Positions 1 to 8,681 of a DNA stretch of 64,000 nt are shown one piece after another. Both the position numbers and the translations under genes were made by a program. Where the stretch lies: assembly GCA_965226185.1 (NCBI GenBank), contig CBDDCT010000007.1, positions 2,232,001-2,296,000 of the forward strand. The letters run 5' to 3'. The stretch's first letter is position 1; every line of letters begins with the position of its first letter. This DNA comes from CBDCYS01 sp965226185 (GTDB lineage Bacteria; Acidobacteriota; Terriglobia; Bryobacterales; UBA6623). The notes beneath the pieces were generated by a model. It had not been told where the DNA came from and ran no database searches. It was given only the letters and a program-made list of their open reading frames with translations.

Positions 1-230
1 GAGGGGTCAAGTCCGCCAAGCCCAACAATATTTCAAGAGCGCCGAATCTGCCCTGTTCGGTTCCGGCTGCTCCGCGCGAAGGACAAAAAACATACAAATC
101 CGTGCGAAAAATTGCCACATTTCCACGGAGTTTGCCACTGGGCCGCCCACCGCCCTCAAGTCAAACCACTCTAAACAAAAACACTAGACCTTGACATCAA
201 AGCCGAGACGCCCAAATCGCGCTATAGTGT

Positions 231-262
231 GACATTTTAGGACATTTTAGGACATTTTTTAG
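231..262. repeat. Three tandem copies of GACATTTTAG
   Basis: GACATTTTAG occurs at 231-240 and 241-250 and a slightly longer third copy (GACATTTTTTAG) follows at 251-262. It lies in about 350 bp of otherwise featureless sequence at the left edge, just beyond the 3' end of the minus-strand gene ending at 354. I see no ORF or RNA in 1-353. The role of the repeat is unknown; it is AT-rich against a GC-rich background. Confidence 0.6.
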
Positions 263-353
263 AAAATCTTTATACCCCAACCGCCAACCTCTTTTGATTC
301 AATCACTTCCATCGCCGCCACGCCAGCCCTCCGCCGCGAAAGAAAAAGCTGGT

Positions 354-1103
354 TTACCGAGCGCTTAGATCGGCGCGATATTGGAGCAGAATGGTCTCGT
401 TCTGCTCGATCATCCTCGCTCCTTTTTGGATAAGCTTCCCCGCTTCCGCTTGGCCCAGCGCCTTGGTCAGCGGGTTCGGTTCGTCGAAGGCAGCCCAATT
501 GTCGACCAGCGTGACGACAGCCCAGGTGCGAACGCTGTCGCCGGCAAAGATCCGGCTCACATACACTCCGTCCACTTTCGCCTTCTTTAGCGCCGGGATA
601 TAGTCGTCCCTGAGGTAGGCGGTATACGGCTGGCGTTGACCAGGACCGTTGGTCCGAAGCCGCAGGATCGCGAGGTTCGGCTTGCGCCCTTCCTTGGCGG
701 GAATCGAGAGCGCCGGCATTCTTCGCAAGGTCAGCACCTGTCGATCGCCGACGCATTGATTAACACGACTGATCCACTGCTGGAAACCGGCCACTCCCAG
801 CGGGTCCGGTGGAGGCTCGTCGTTGCCGCCCAGCTTCGAGACGCGAGTCACGATGTAGTAGGTGTCGACGTCCCCGCGAACGACTTTCCAAATTTCCCGT
901 CCGGTGAGACCAGCCTTCTTAATGGCTTCGTTGCGTTGCTGTTGAAGCTGCTCCCATTCGGCCGCCTTGTCGGGTCTGACTTCAATCACCCTGACATTGC
1001 TCCATCCGGCTTCATCATCCTGAGCTAGCGCCGATGGCGGAGCCAGACTCAACAAGAGCCCAGCCACGGCGACCAAAAGCATTGTTCTGTTTAGCCAAGT
1101 CAT
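354..1103 (-). CDS. Exported protein of unknown function, ABM-like duplicated fold suspected
   Basis: A 249-residue protein. The start is placed at the ATG at 1103 because a purine-rich GGAGGGAGGA lies just upstream and the encoded N-terminus (MTWLNRTMLLVAVAGLLLS) is a signal peptide ending near ALA-Q; a longer frame to 1154 would put 17 odd residues ahead of it. The mature part has two halves that each read like dimeric alpha/beta-barrel (ABM-type) units: 'VIEVRPDKAAEWEQL' with 'YYIVTRV', and later 'YIPALKKAKVDG' with 'WAVVTLVDNW'. The fold assignment is inference. It lies downstream of, and on the same strand as, the exported paralogues at 1243-4283. Substrate and role are unknown. Confidence 0.75.
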   Translation of the reverse strand: MTWLNRTMLLVAVAGLLLSLAPPSALAQDDEAGWSNVRVIEVRPDKAAEWEQLQQQRNEAIKKAGLTGREIWKVVRGDVDTYYIVTRVSKLGGNDEPPPDPLGVAGFQQWISRVNQCVGDRQVLTLRRMPALSIPAKEGRKPNLAILRLRTNGPGQRQPYTAYLRDDYIPALKKAKVDGVYVSRIFAGDSVRTWAVVTLVDNWAAFDEPNPLTKALGQAEAGKLIQKGARMIEQNETILLQYRADLSAR

Positions 1104-1242
1104 GTTCTTCCTCCCTCCTGTATGTCGAGGTGCGGAATTGAAGACGCACCCCACACATGTATTAAGGCGTAAGAATCGCCGCTACGGGGCCAAACCGTGC
1201 GGCGCAGAAGTTGCTGCCGCAAGCGTGCTGTGTTAGGTGTGA

Positions 1243-2232
1243 TTACGGGCGTGCCGGCTGAGTGGCTTGTTTCTTGGCGGCTTCTTCGGCGGCTTTGTCG
1301 TCGGCGCGGGCGCCCTTGAGCATGGTGAGCATGCTGTAATTGCCTTCGTGGCAGGCGTACTCATAGATCGGCTCGGGGTTCTTCTTCATCGGTACGGACA
1401 CGGACCAGGGTTTGGTGAACGACTCCGGATCGTCGATCGTGAATTCGTAGAGCAGTGTGTCCGCGTCGACGCGGGTGAAACGCTCCCTCAGATGCATGCC
1501 CCTTCCGGATCCATAGAAGGGGTTCTTATCCGTGAAGTTCCTGGTCTCGACGACCAGCGTGTCGCCTTCCCAATGGCCACGCGAGTCGCCCTTCCACTGG
1601 CGGATGTTTTCCGGGACATGCGGACTTCCGTCGAGAGGGACGATGCGCGTGTCGTGGACCATCTCGACAAGCAGCGCGACGGATTCGGGGGTCTGGAAAA
1701 TCTGCACGTTATTGTTATAGCCGCCGGGCCTCATGGGCGGTCCGGCATTGAACCCCGTGAGGCAGCGCTCGTACGGGCCTCGGTCTTCCGGACCGTGAGC
1801 GGGACGCTCCATGGCTGCTTTGCGGGCGTCTGCTCTCCTTTTTCCTGGCGCCGTCAGGGGAGGGATTCGGCCGTCGGGCGGGTCGACAATCAGGGAGGTT
1901 CGTTTGTCCTCGATGAGGCTTTTTCCGTAGTCCAGCCAGAAATTATTGTATGCTTTGGCGACGTCTCGCGCCGCCTCCGAGGGGCGGTTATCGTTGTTGC
2001 GGCGTATGAGTAGTTGCTCTTGAAGTTCGGCGGCTTCCTCGGTGTTCAGGACTTCCTTGTCCCCAACTTCCTTGGGACGCTCCAAAGGCGTAATGGTTCG
2101 GAAGTCCCATATACCGCGCAGGTCGGGTTGGCCCCAAGATGTTCGCGGTGTCGGCGGGTCGGCGGCGCTGGCTTGCGGAGTTGGCGCGGCTGCGGCCGCC
2201 AGAACGATTAGTGAGACAAGAGAATATCTCAT
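1243..2232 (-). CDS. Exported protein, 'DLRGIWDFRTITPLERP' family, member 1
   Basis: A 329-residue protein with a signal peptide (MRYSLVSLIVLAAAAAPTPQ). The ATG at 2232 is chosen because the 46 residues in front of it in the longer frame are basic and unlike a leader. The mature protein begins with the motif PDLRGIWDFRTITPLERP and includes WLDYG, DKRTSLIVDPPDGRIPPLT, ERCLTGFNAGPP, YNNNVQIFQTP, RIVPLDG and GDSRGHWEGDTLVVETRNF. The next gene, 2421-3440, repeats nearly all of these motifs, so the two are a tandem duplication. The family is, to my knowledge, frequent in Acidobacteria and uncharacterised. The last 20 residues are Ala/Lys-rich. I can assign no enzyme function. Confidence 0.8.
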   Translation of the reverse strand: MRYSLVSLIVLAAAAAPTPQASAADPPTPRTSWGQPDLRGIWDFRTITPLERPKEVGDKEVLNTEEAAELQEQLLIRRNNDNRPSEAARDVAKAYNNFWLDYGKSLIEDKRTSLIVDPPDGRIPPLTAPGKRRADARKAAMERPAHGPEDRGPYERCLTGFNAGPPMRPGGYNNNVQIFQTPESVALLVEMVHDTRIVPLDGSPHVPENIRQWKGDSRGHWEGDTLVVETRNFTDKNPFYGSGRGMHLRERFTRVDADTLLYEFTIDDPESFTKPWSVSVPMKKNPEPIYEYACHEGNYSMLTMLKGARADDKAAEEAAKKQATQPARP

Positions 2233-2420
2233 CGGGCTCAAGGCGGCGCACGGCGGCGGGTGAAAAATCCACGAACGGTTTCGACGGCGTGGTGTTTTGC
2301 TTGGCCAGGCAGGAGTGCCTGTCGTTAGGGGTTTCGTGCGGCGTTGACTACCGGGAAATGGATGACTCATCGGAATCCTCCCGTGCTCTGGTCGCGTTGG
2401 GGATGCGCCGGCTCGGCGTC

Positions 2421-3440
2421 TTACGGGACTGCTGGTTCGCTTGAACCTTTCTTCGCGGCCTCCTCGGCGGCCTTGTCTTCGGCGCGGGCGCCTTCCAGCA
2501 TGGTGAGCATGGCGTAATTCCCTTCGTGACAGGCATACTCAAACATCGGCGCGTCGGTCTTCTTCATGGGAATTGCCGCGGTCCAGGGTTTCGTGAAAGA
2601 CTCGGGATCATCGATCGTGTATTCGTAGCGGATTCTTTCAGGACCCACGCGGGTAAAGCGCTCGGTGAGACGCATGTTCTTGCCGGATCCTCGAAAAGTC
2701 GTTTTGTCGGTGAAATTGGCCGACTCGACAACCAGGGTATTACCTTCCCAGTGGCCGCGCGCATCCCCTCTCCACTGACGAATGTCTTCCGGCGGATGCG
2801 GACGTCCGTCCAGCGGGACAATGCGGGAGTCGTTGACCATCTCGATCAGCAGCACCGCGTAGCCGGGAGTTTGGAAGATGTGGACATTGTTGTTGTAGGC
2901 GCTCGGGGTGTAGGGCGGTCCGGCGTTGAATCCAAGGAGGCAGCGCTCGGCCACGCCGCGGTCCACCGGGCTGTGGGCGGGACGCGCCCTGTCTGCCCGA
3001 ATTTTGTCGTATCTTTTCTGAGCGAGGGGTGTCAGCGAAGGAATTCTTCCATCCGGCGGATCAACAATCAGTGACGTTCGCTTGTCCTCGGTGAGCTTGT
3101 CTCCGTAGTCCCACCAGAACTGGTTGTAGGCGTTCCTGATGTCCTCTCGAACCGTCAGGCCGTCCGTGGTCCGGCGGTCTTTATTGCGTTGCTTGAGTGT
3201 CTTGGTCGCGAATTCCGCGGCTTCCTGGTCACTAAGAATGTCCTTCCCCGATAGCTCCTTGGGGCGTTCCAGGGGCGTGATCGTGCGGAAATCCCAGACT
3301 CCCCGCAGGTCGGGCTCGCCCCAGGCTGTTTTTGGCGGGGTCCAAGTGTCCGTCTTGGCGGCGGGGACCGCGTCGGCGGCCCAGACCGGCGCCGCGAGCG
3401 TGAGTGAGATCAGGACCCTCGAAAGAAATCGAATGCTCAT
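2421..3440 (-). CDS. Exported protein, 'DLRGIWDFRTITPLERP' family, member 2
   Basis: A 339-residue protein with a clear signal peptide (MSIRFLSRVLISLTLAAPVWAAD) and GGGAGG upstream of the ATG. It is a close paralogue of the gene at 1243-2232, with the same order of motifs: PDLRGVWDFRTITPLERP, FWWDYGDKLTEDKRTSLIV, ERCLLGFNAGPPYTP, YNNNVHIFQTPG, RIVPLDGRPHPPEDIRQW, GHWEGNTLVVES, ESFTKPW and the Ala/Lys-rich end. It is transcribed with its neighbours on both sides, 15 bp from the gene upstream, so the three copies probably form one transcript from the promoter at 4393-4421. Function unknown; a periplasmic or surface role is inferred from the leader. Confidence 0.8.
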   Translation of the reverse strand: MSIRFLSRVLISLTLAAPVWAADAVPAAKTDTWTPPKTAWGEPDLRGVWDFRTITPLERPKELSGKDILSDQEAAEFATKTLKQRNKDRRTTDGLTVREDIRNAYNQFWWDYGDKLTEDKRTSLIVDPPDGRIPSLTPLAQKRYDKIRADRARPAHSPVDRGVAERCLLGFNAGPPYTPSAYNNNVHIFQTPGYAVLLIEMVNDSRIVPLDGRPHPPEDIRQWRGDARGHWEGNTLVVESANFTDKTTFRGSGKNMRLTERFTRVGPERIRYEYTIDDPESFTKPWTAAIPMKKTDAPMFEYACHEGNYAMLTMLEGARAEDKAAEEAAKKGSSEPAVP

Positions 3441-3455
3441 CTCGTGCCTCCCGCC

Positions 3456-4283
3456 TCATTCGCTGGTTTTCTTGCGAAGATGCCCGTACATCAGTTCCTC
3501 GGCGAATTCCACGCACTTGAATTCCAGCAGTTGCACGTTCTTTTCCAGCCGCCGGTAAAGGGGCATGCTGATCTTCCAAGGACGCGTAAACACCTTCGCA
3601 TCCTCGATCGTGGCCTCGTACATCAGAGCGTTGGGGCTGATCGGCGTATAGCGCTCGGTCACGTGCAAAGCGTCACTGTGGAAATTCCCGGAGCTGTCGA
3701 ACCAAGTCTGGTCCACGGAACTCGTCACGTCAACGACCAGCGTTTCCCCCTCCCAATGGCCGCGTGAGTGCCCCATCCAGGTGTCGACGGGACTCTCGAA
3801 GTCCGGCCGGCTCATGTAGATGACGCGGCTGGCGCTGGCAAACTCGTAGGCGATCAAGATGTGCTCGGGCGTCTGCACGATTTGAAACGGAAAGGGCAAA
3901 TACGTGGCGCGCGGTATGCCCGGCATGTAGCACTTGATCGCCGGATCGAGTTCGACCCACTTTTCGCGGTTCTCGTTCCTCTTCTTGAGGGCCTCGGGCT
4001 GGTAAGGGATCTCGCCGCCTTCGACGATTCCCAGTCCGCCCGGAATCGCACCAAGCGCGCCAAGCTTGACAATGGCCCCGTGGCGCGCGGCATGGCCCTC
4101 GATGTCCCAGTGGGCGGACCCCAGAGCTTGCCAAATACCGTTCAGGTTCGGGTTGCCGTCGGGCGTGCGCTCGGCCTTGTACTCCGGGGGAGGAGCGGCC
4201 GCCGATCTGGTGTTGGGCAAGACAAGCGCCACGATAGCAGCCGCAACACCAGCTAAAATCACGCCTCTGAACCGATTTCGCAT
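3456..4283 (-). CDS. Exported protein, divergent member 3 of the same family
   Basis: A 275-residue protein. The ATG at 4283 opens a signal peptide (MRNRFRGVILAGVAAAIVALVLP...RSAAA). It shares with the two downstream paralogues the opening 'DGNPNLNGIWQAL' and the core 'QIVQTPEHILIAYEFASASRVIYM', 'GHSRGHWEGETLVVDVTS', 'VTERYTPISPNALMYEATIEDAKVFTRPWKISMPLYR'. It lacks the 'DKRTSLIVDPPDGR' block, so it is a more distant member. It is first in the minus-strand series and has a good sigma-70-type promoter about 110 bp upstream. Its biochemical role is unknown. Confidence 0.78.
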   Translation of the reverse strand: MRNRFRGVILAGVAAAIVALVLPNTRSAAAPPPEYKAERTPDGNPNLNGIWQALGSAHWDIEGHAARHGAIVKLGALGAIPGGLGIVEGGEIPYQPEALKKRNENREKWVELDPAIKCYMPGIPRATYLPFPFQIVQTPEHILIAYEFASASRVIYMSRPDFESPVDTWMGHSRGHWEGETLVVDVTSSVDQTWFDSSGNFHSDALHVTERYTPISPNALMYEATIEDAKVFTRPWKISMPLYRRLEKNVQLLEFKCVEFAEELMYGHLRKKTSE

Positions 4284-4392
4284 GTGAATCAATCTCCTCT
4301 CCAGGCCCGCCGGACAGGACGCCGTCGAGAGTCTCCTGTCCCCGCAACGGGCATCAGTCAACGGGCGGCCGGCATTCTTCTACCCAGTAAGG

Positions 4393-4421
4393 GATATACA
4401 CCGGCATGAATTCAATGTCAA
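4393..4421 (-). promoter_or_regulatory. Sigma-70-like promoter for the 4283-1243 gene series
   Basis: Read on the minus strand, a perfect TTGACA (4416-4421) is followed after exactly 17 bases by TATATC (4393-4398). Transcription would start near 4385, leaving a leader of about 100 nt before the ATG at 4283. No other gene on this strand lies between. This is the best-formed promoter I saw in the window. Confidence 0.6.
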
Positions 4422-4593
4422 GTGTAGCTCGTACGCGGGAAAGATTTGCGACAAGCAAAAGCAATCGTCATCACATATAATCGTTTCGCGGTCCGCGGCG
4501 AAGATCGACGCCCGAGCTGCCCGCTTGACGCACCGGTTGGAGGCCATTCGGTCACTCCGACTGGAGGAGTCTTTCTCTCCACAAGGAACACCT

Positions 4594-5700
4594 ATGAAGA
4601 AGATAAGCTTCCCTGCCTTGTCCACTCCGAGCCTGGCTGCTCTCGCCGTCGGCCTTTGCCTTGGTGAACTCGCCCCCGCACTGGAGCGGCCGGACGTCGA
4701 ATTCAAGATCTTCCAATTCCCGGCAAACGCCATCCCGCGTATTGACGGCGAGACTGGCGACTGGGAGATCGTCCCGGATTCCTACGCCATCGGCTCCGGC
4801 CAGCTTGCCGACACAGCCATGGGGAAAGGCACGAACATCGACCGCGCGAGCCTCGACGTCAAGGTCAAGGTCGGCTGGGTCAAAGGGATCAATCAGCTCT
4901 ATGTCCTCTACGAGGCCTACGACAATTACTGGGATTTCGCGCAGGCGGGGAGGCACAACGACATCTTCGAACTCGTCGTGGACGGTGATCTCTCCGGGGG
5001 GCCTCTGATTAAGCGCCTGCACCCTTACGACAAGCTCGACCCGATGGCGGCGCACTTCCTGTTCCATGGCGTTCACGCGCAAAACTACCACATCATGACG
5101 CCGCACGAAGGGCAGGATTGGGCGTTCGTCTGGGGCAGCCAGCCATGGATCAAGGATCTGCCCTGGGGCAACGCGGCCTATTCTTACGACTTCAAACCGG
5201 GCGAGAGCGGGAAACTGATTCTGGAGTTCTGGATCACGCCCTTCGACTATGCCCCGCCGGACCCCGCTCGGGCCGTCGTCTCAAAGCTCGAAGAAAACGA
5301 GGTCATCGGCATGTCGTGGTCGATCCTCGATTACGACGACGTCAACAAGAGGGAATATGAAGGCTTTTGGAACCTCTCTCACAAGCAAACGATGTATGGC
5401 GACGCCAGCGACTTAGTCGCGTTTCGCCTGATGCCGCTCGAAGAGCGTTTTCGTAAAGCGATCGAAGCACGCTGGCAGTTTCAAGTGCTCGACATGAACC
5501 GCCGCTTGGTGGCGTTCCAAGACATGTCCCACGGCGACATCAACTCCTGGAAGTGGGACTTCGGCGATGGAGAGACTTCCGCCGATCAGCATCCCCTTCA
5601 CAGCTACGAGAAAGCGGGCGAGTACGTCGTCACGCTCTACATCGAAGGCCCGGCGGGCAAGGCGCGCCACACAAAAGTGCGTTCCGTGGCAGTGAAGTGA
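4594..5700 (+). CDS. Exported protein with CBM9/DOMON-like domain and C-terminal PKD domain
   Basis: A 368-residue protein. The ATG at 4594 follows an AAGGA and opens a leader (MKKISFPALSTPSLAALAVGLCLG). Residues about 35-240 contain 'IPRIDGETGDWEIVPDSYAIGS', alternating aromatic strands and 'FNDIFELVVDGD'-like segments typical of CBM9/DOMON-type beta sandwiches. Residues about 290-368 form a PKD domain: 'FQDMSHGDINSWKWDFGDGE' followed by 'HSYEKAGEYVVTLYI'. Both domain types bind glycans or mediate surface contacts in known proteins; there is no catalytic domain. It is divergent from the 4283 gene and convergent with the metallo-hydrolase at 5764. Probably a secreted carbohydrate-binding protein (inference). 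Confidence 0.78.
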   Translation: MKKISFPALSTPSLAALAVGLCLGELAPALERPDVEFKIFQFPANAIPRIDGETGDWEIVPDSYAIGSGQLADTAMGKGTNIDRASLDVKVKVGWVKGINQLYVLYEAYDNYWDFAQAGRHNDIFELVVDGDLSGGPLIKRLHPYDKLDPMAAHFLFHGVHAQNYHIMTPHEGQDWAFVWGSQPWIKDLPWGNAAYSYDFKPGESGKLILEFWITPFDYAPPDPARAVVSKLEENEVIGMSWSILDYDDVNKREYEGFWNLSHKQTMYGDASDLVAFRLMPLEERFRKAIEARWQFQVLDMNRRLVAFQDMSHGDINSWKWDFGDGETSADQHPLHSYEKAGEYVVTLYIEGPAGKARHTKVRSVAVK

Positions 5701-5763
5701 TTCTTGGGCGCTTTCGGCGGCGCCCACTCTCTACAGCCGCGCCCGACCGGGGAAAGCAGCCCT

Positions 5764-7386
5764 CTACTCGGTCTTGCTATCGCCGCCAACGAAATTCAGG
5801 AAGTCCTTCCACGGAACCGCCCGCCCATGGATCGGTGCGATGGTGGAGATATCCAGCCCTATTTGTTGCACGTTATTGTAGAAACTCCTGTTGGTCGCGC
5901 TGGGGCTAGCCGGAGGCGGCTCGTTCGCGGCGGGCGGATCGTAAAGGTCCGCTTCAATGATGATTTTCTCTTTGGGCAGATAAGCCATCAGCATGCCCTC
6001 GACGTGTGAATTGAGACCCTGGACGTAGTAGATGTCCATCATTCGCTCTCCGTCGCTGATGACGTATTTTTCATCGACGTCTTCCATCGTGTACCCTTCC
6101 GAGATTTCGGTCGGCGGATAGAGCGAAACCATGTCGGGCTCGAGCGTCCGGGGGACATAGTTCAACAGTTCGGTTTCGTAGAAAACGCGGTTGCGCTGGT
6201 GCGTAATGACCGTCGCTCCAATGTGGAGGTAGGTTCGCAGTCCGCCCAAATGGTCGTAGTGGGCATGCGTGTTGACGACGAAGCGGATCGGCTTGTTGGG
6301 AACGAGCTTGACGATGGCTTCGATGACCGCCAGCGAGCGTTTCTCGTCGAGCGGCGCCTCAACGACCGCTACGAATTTGTCGAACTCGACGGCCACGCTG
6401 TTGTGTGACGAGCCGCCTAGAAGCCACACTCCTTCGGCCAGCTTTTGCGGTTCCACCTCGGTCGGAGAGACGTTCGCTCTTCGCACCGAGCCGGGAACAG
6501 CGGCCGCTTCGCACACGTTCGGCTGAATCTTGTCGAACGTGCCGCCAAAGCCGTTGTGTCCGCCACTGATGACCGGGATCTGCCGCTCGTCGTCCCATCC
6601 ATCGTGATGGTGCCAGCCAGCGGGAAACTGGACGCCATCGATCTCCTGCCACTGGGTGTATTCGTGCTCGTAGTTCATGTCCCCGAGGACAGGATGCGGC
6701 ACCCAGGTTTGTATCCTTTGGATCAGATTTTGACTGTTGATCGTGGCGTTGACTCGGTACTTGCCCAGCACGGTGGCCGAGACGACGGTTAACTTCTCGA
6801 TTCCGCCGGTGGTGGCCCCGTCGCGGCCGCTCTCGGCCATCTCCCAGCGCCAAATGGCGGTGGGGTTGGCGCCCGGCTGCATCGCCGCTTTGACGAAGCC
6901 CGGCGGGTTGAGCCAGATATCGAGCTGCCATAGCTCGGCATTGGCCGGCGCTGGAATCGGGGCGGCTCCCTTTCCGTCCAGATGCCAGGCGTAGTTGCCG
7001 CTGACCGCGAACGTTTGCCGCTCCCTCTGCTGAAGCGGGGTTCCTCCCAGCCAGCCGGTGCCGTACTTCCATGAGCGAGGGTTCATCCCCGGTTTGCGGT
7101 CGAACTGCTCGACCGACGACCTGCTCGCGTAATTGATGGTGCGGGTGTAGTTGGCCAATGGCTCGCCCCTCGGCCAGTCGGTGTCCTGCGTAATGTTCTG
7201 GCCCACCTTACCGGCGTAGCCAGTACCAGAAATCGTGATGCAGTTGAGCATGTCGGCGCCCATCGCCTTGGCGGCGGCCCGCAGAATGGGTACGGGGTCA
7301 ACATGACCTGGAGCGGGCTGCTGGCCTGCCGCCGGCCCGCTCGCCAGCAGCAGTAGCGGAAAGAGAACCAATGCTTTGCTTACCAT
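5764..7386 (-). CDS. Exported metallo-beta-lactamase-fold hydrolase
   Basis: A 540-residue protein, start supported by AGGAGGA upstream. Residues 1-21 are a signal peptide (MVSKALVLFPLLLLASGPAAG). The first half (to about 310) is a region of repeated beta strands seen in Acidobacteria/Proteobacteria exported MBL proteins, with no named motif. The C-terminal half is an MBL domain with the metal site 'NTHAHYDHLGG' near residue 370 (HxHxDH), a preceding 'GGSSHNSVAVEF' strand, 'EADLYDPP' and the late His in 'APIHGRAVPW'. It is far longer than a class B beta-lactamase and is not one; substrate unknown. Its stop lies 64 bp from that of the convergent PKD protein. Confidence 0.82.
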   Translation of the reverse strand: MVSKALVLFPLLLLASGPAAGQQPAPGHVDPVPILRAAAKAMGADMLNCITISGTGYAGKVGQNITQDTDWPRGEPLANYTRTINYASRSSVEQFDRKPGMNPRSWKYGTGWLGGTPLQQRERQTFAVSGNYAWHLDGKGAAPIPAPANAELWQLDIWLNPPGFVKAAMQPGANPTAIWRWEMAESGRDGATTGGIEKLTVVSATVLGKYRVNATINSQNLIQRIQTWVPHPVLGDMNYEHEYTQWQEIDGVQFPAGWHHHDGWDDERQIPVISGGHNGFGGTFDKIQPNVCEAAAVPGSVRRANVSPTEVEPQKLAEGVWLLGGSSHNSVAVEFDKFVAVVEAPLDEKRSLAVIEAIVKLVPNKPIRFVVNTHAHYDHLGGLRTYLHIGATVITHQRNRVFYETELLNYVPRTLEPDMVSLYPPTEISEGYTMEDVDEKYVISDGERMMDIYYVQGLNSHVEGMLMAYLPKEKIIIEADLYDPPAANEPPPASPSATNRSFYNNVQQIGLDISTIAPIHGRAVPWKDFLNFVGGDSKTE

Positions 7387-7417
7387 GACTCCTCCTGGTC
7401 ACTTGACTCTGGGTTAC

Positions 7418-7740
7418 TCAACTCTGGTTCAGCAACATCACAGTCGGAACGTGACGAAGAAATAGTTCCTCCATCGATCCGCACTCGAACCGCCGCCGTT
7501 TGAACCCTCGCGTGTCATAGTAGCGTGCCTGGGTCAGCGCTGCATTCACTTCGCTATCGAGCGCTGGCCGGCGGAGAATTGCGCGATGGCCTTGTCGTCC
7601 GCGATCCGCTCGAAACAGCCAAATGAGCGGTCCGGTACTGCCTTCCTGAAAGTGGGGTTCTGGAAACCGTCGAGCTTCGGCACAGCCTGGTTGAAATCTC
7701 GGCCATCTGGCAGTAGAATAAGTGCTAAATGGCCAACCAT
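7418..7740 (-). pseudogene. Frameshifted remnant of a conserved small protein
   Basis: Two minus-strand frames read on as one protein. One (7740 down to 7546) gives 'LPDGRDFNQAVPKLDGF', 'VPDRSFGCFERIADDKAIAQF' and 'AGQRSIAK' before a stop. The other, one frame over, gives 'DSEVNAALTQARYYDTRGFKRRRFECG' and 'MEELFLRHVPTVMLL'. The joint falls near 7555-7565. The composition is protein-like in both parts, so I read it as a single-base frameshift in a roughly 105-residue gene. Its 5' end overlaps the start codon of the divergent Xre gene, suggesting the N-terminus is already lost. Family and function not recognised. Confidence 0.4.
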
Positions 7741-8172
7741 ACCGCACCCCCCCAGATTCAGGAGATTCTGGGGGGCAAGCAGACGCTTGGAGAAAGGGTG
7801 CTGAACGAGCAGGACCTGATCGAGATTGTGCGGTCAGGCCTGCCTCACGCAGCCCTCGAATCGGTTCTAGATTTGCTGGGACTGTCTGTCGACGTTGTTT
7901 CCGCGTCACTTTCGCTCCCCAAACGCACCTTGGCGCGCCGAAAAAAGCAGGAGCGGCTGACCGCGGCGGAGTCTGACCGGCTGCTCCGCTTGGCGCGCGT
8001 AGCCGCGGCCGCTGTTGGCGTGTTTGGCGATCCGCACAAGGCGTCGGCGTGGCTGCAGAAGCCCAATCGGGCTTTGGGTAAGGCAACGCCGCTCTCGCGG
8101 ATGGATACCGATGTCGGCGTGCGCCAGGTCGAGCGTGTCCTTGGGCGCATCGAGCACGGTGTTTTCAGTTGA
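7729..8172 (+). CDS. Xre/MbcA/ParS-type antitoxin (DUF2384)
   Basis: A 147-residue protein. Residues about 20-75 form the N-terminal Xre-like helical region ('LNEQDLIEIVRSGLPHAALESVLD'), followed by 'LSLPKRTLARRKKQERLTAAESDRLLRLARV', the hallmark of this antitoxin family. Residues about 95-147 are the toxin-binding DUF2384 domain ('VFGDPHKASAWLQKPNRALG', 'PLSRMDTDVGVRQVERVLGRIEHG'). Its stop codon overlaps the start of the RES-domain gene, the normal arrangement for such pairs. It is expected to bind its own promoter and neutralise the toxin; operator repeats were not resolved. Confidence 0.9.
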   Translation: MANHTAPPQIQEILGGKQTLGERVLNEQDLIEIVRSGLPHAALESVLDLLGLSVDVVSASLSLPKRTLARRKKQERLTAAESDRLLRLARVAAAAVGVFGDPHKASAWLQKPNRALGKATPLSRMDTDVGVRQVERVLGRIEHGVFS

Positions 8173-8633
8173 TCCAGGTCTGGCGCATCTGCGCGCGCCG
8201 GCACGCCCGTGGCTCCCTCGCAGGGGAGGGGGCGCGGCTTTACGGAGGACGCTGGAATCCCCCAGGGGTGGCCGTGGTTTATACCGCCGCCACGCTGTCG
8301 CTGGCTGCTTTGGAGCTGTTCGTAAACCTGGACCCTGACAATCTGCCGCCTGACCTTGTCTCAATCGGTGCGACGATGCCCGACGACATTCCCATGGAAT
8401 CCATTTCGATTGACCGGCTGCCGTCACGCTGGAGGGAATACCCCGCGCCCGAGCATCTTCAGGAGATCGGTGCGGCTTGGGCCGCAAAAGCGAGAACGGC
8501 GGTACTGTCGGTGCCGTCGGCTGTCATTCCGCGAGAGCGCGATTTCCTTCTCAATCCGGCGCATCCGGGGTTCTCGAGAATCCAAGTCGGCCGCTCTCAA
8601 CGATTTCGGTTCGACCCGCGAATGGCGAAGTGA
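8169..8633 (+). CDS. RES-domain toxin (NAD+-degrading family)
   Basis: A 154-residue protein that starts at TTG (8169), overlapping the antitoxin stop TGA by 4 bases, which implies translational coupling. The RES signature is present: 'GEGARLYGGRWNPPGVAVVYTAATLSLAALE' with the conserved Arg in GGRWN, the Tyr in VVYTA and the Glu in ALELF, and the later 'HPGFSRIQVGRSQRFRFDPR' containing the conserved Ser. RES toxins such as MbcT and Res deplete or phosphorolyse NAD+ in characterised cases; that activity here is inferred from family. The pair sits about 50 bp from tRNA-Lys. Confidence 0.9.
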   Translation: MIQVWRICARRHARGSLAGEGARLYGGRWNPPGVAVVYTAATLSLAALELFVNLDPDNLPPDLVSIGATMPDDIPMESISIDRLPSRWREYPAPEHLQEIGAAWAAKARTAVLSVPSAVIPRERDFLLNPAHPGFSRIQVGRSQRFRFDPRMAK

Positions 8634-8681
8634 GTCTTGATCCCGCTTACCGGTGGCAGCTCGGGAAACAAAGGATTTAGA

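Noticed and set aside
8169..8171. Requirement for an ATG start for the RES gene downstream of the antitoxin
   Set aside because: No in-frame ATG precedes the GGRWN motif; the next Met would remove the core of the domain, so TTG with coupling is preferred.
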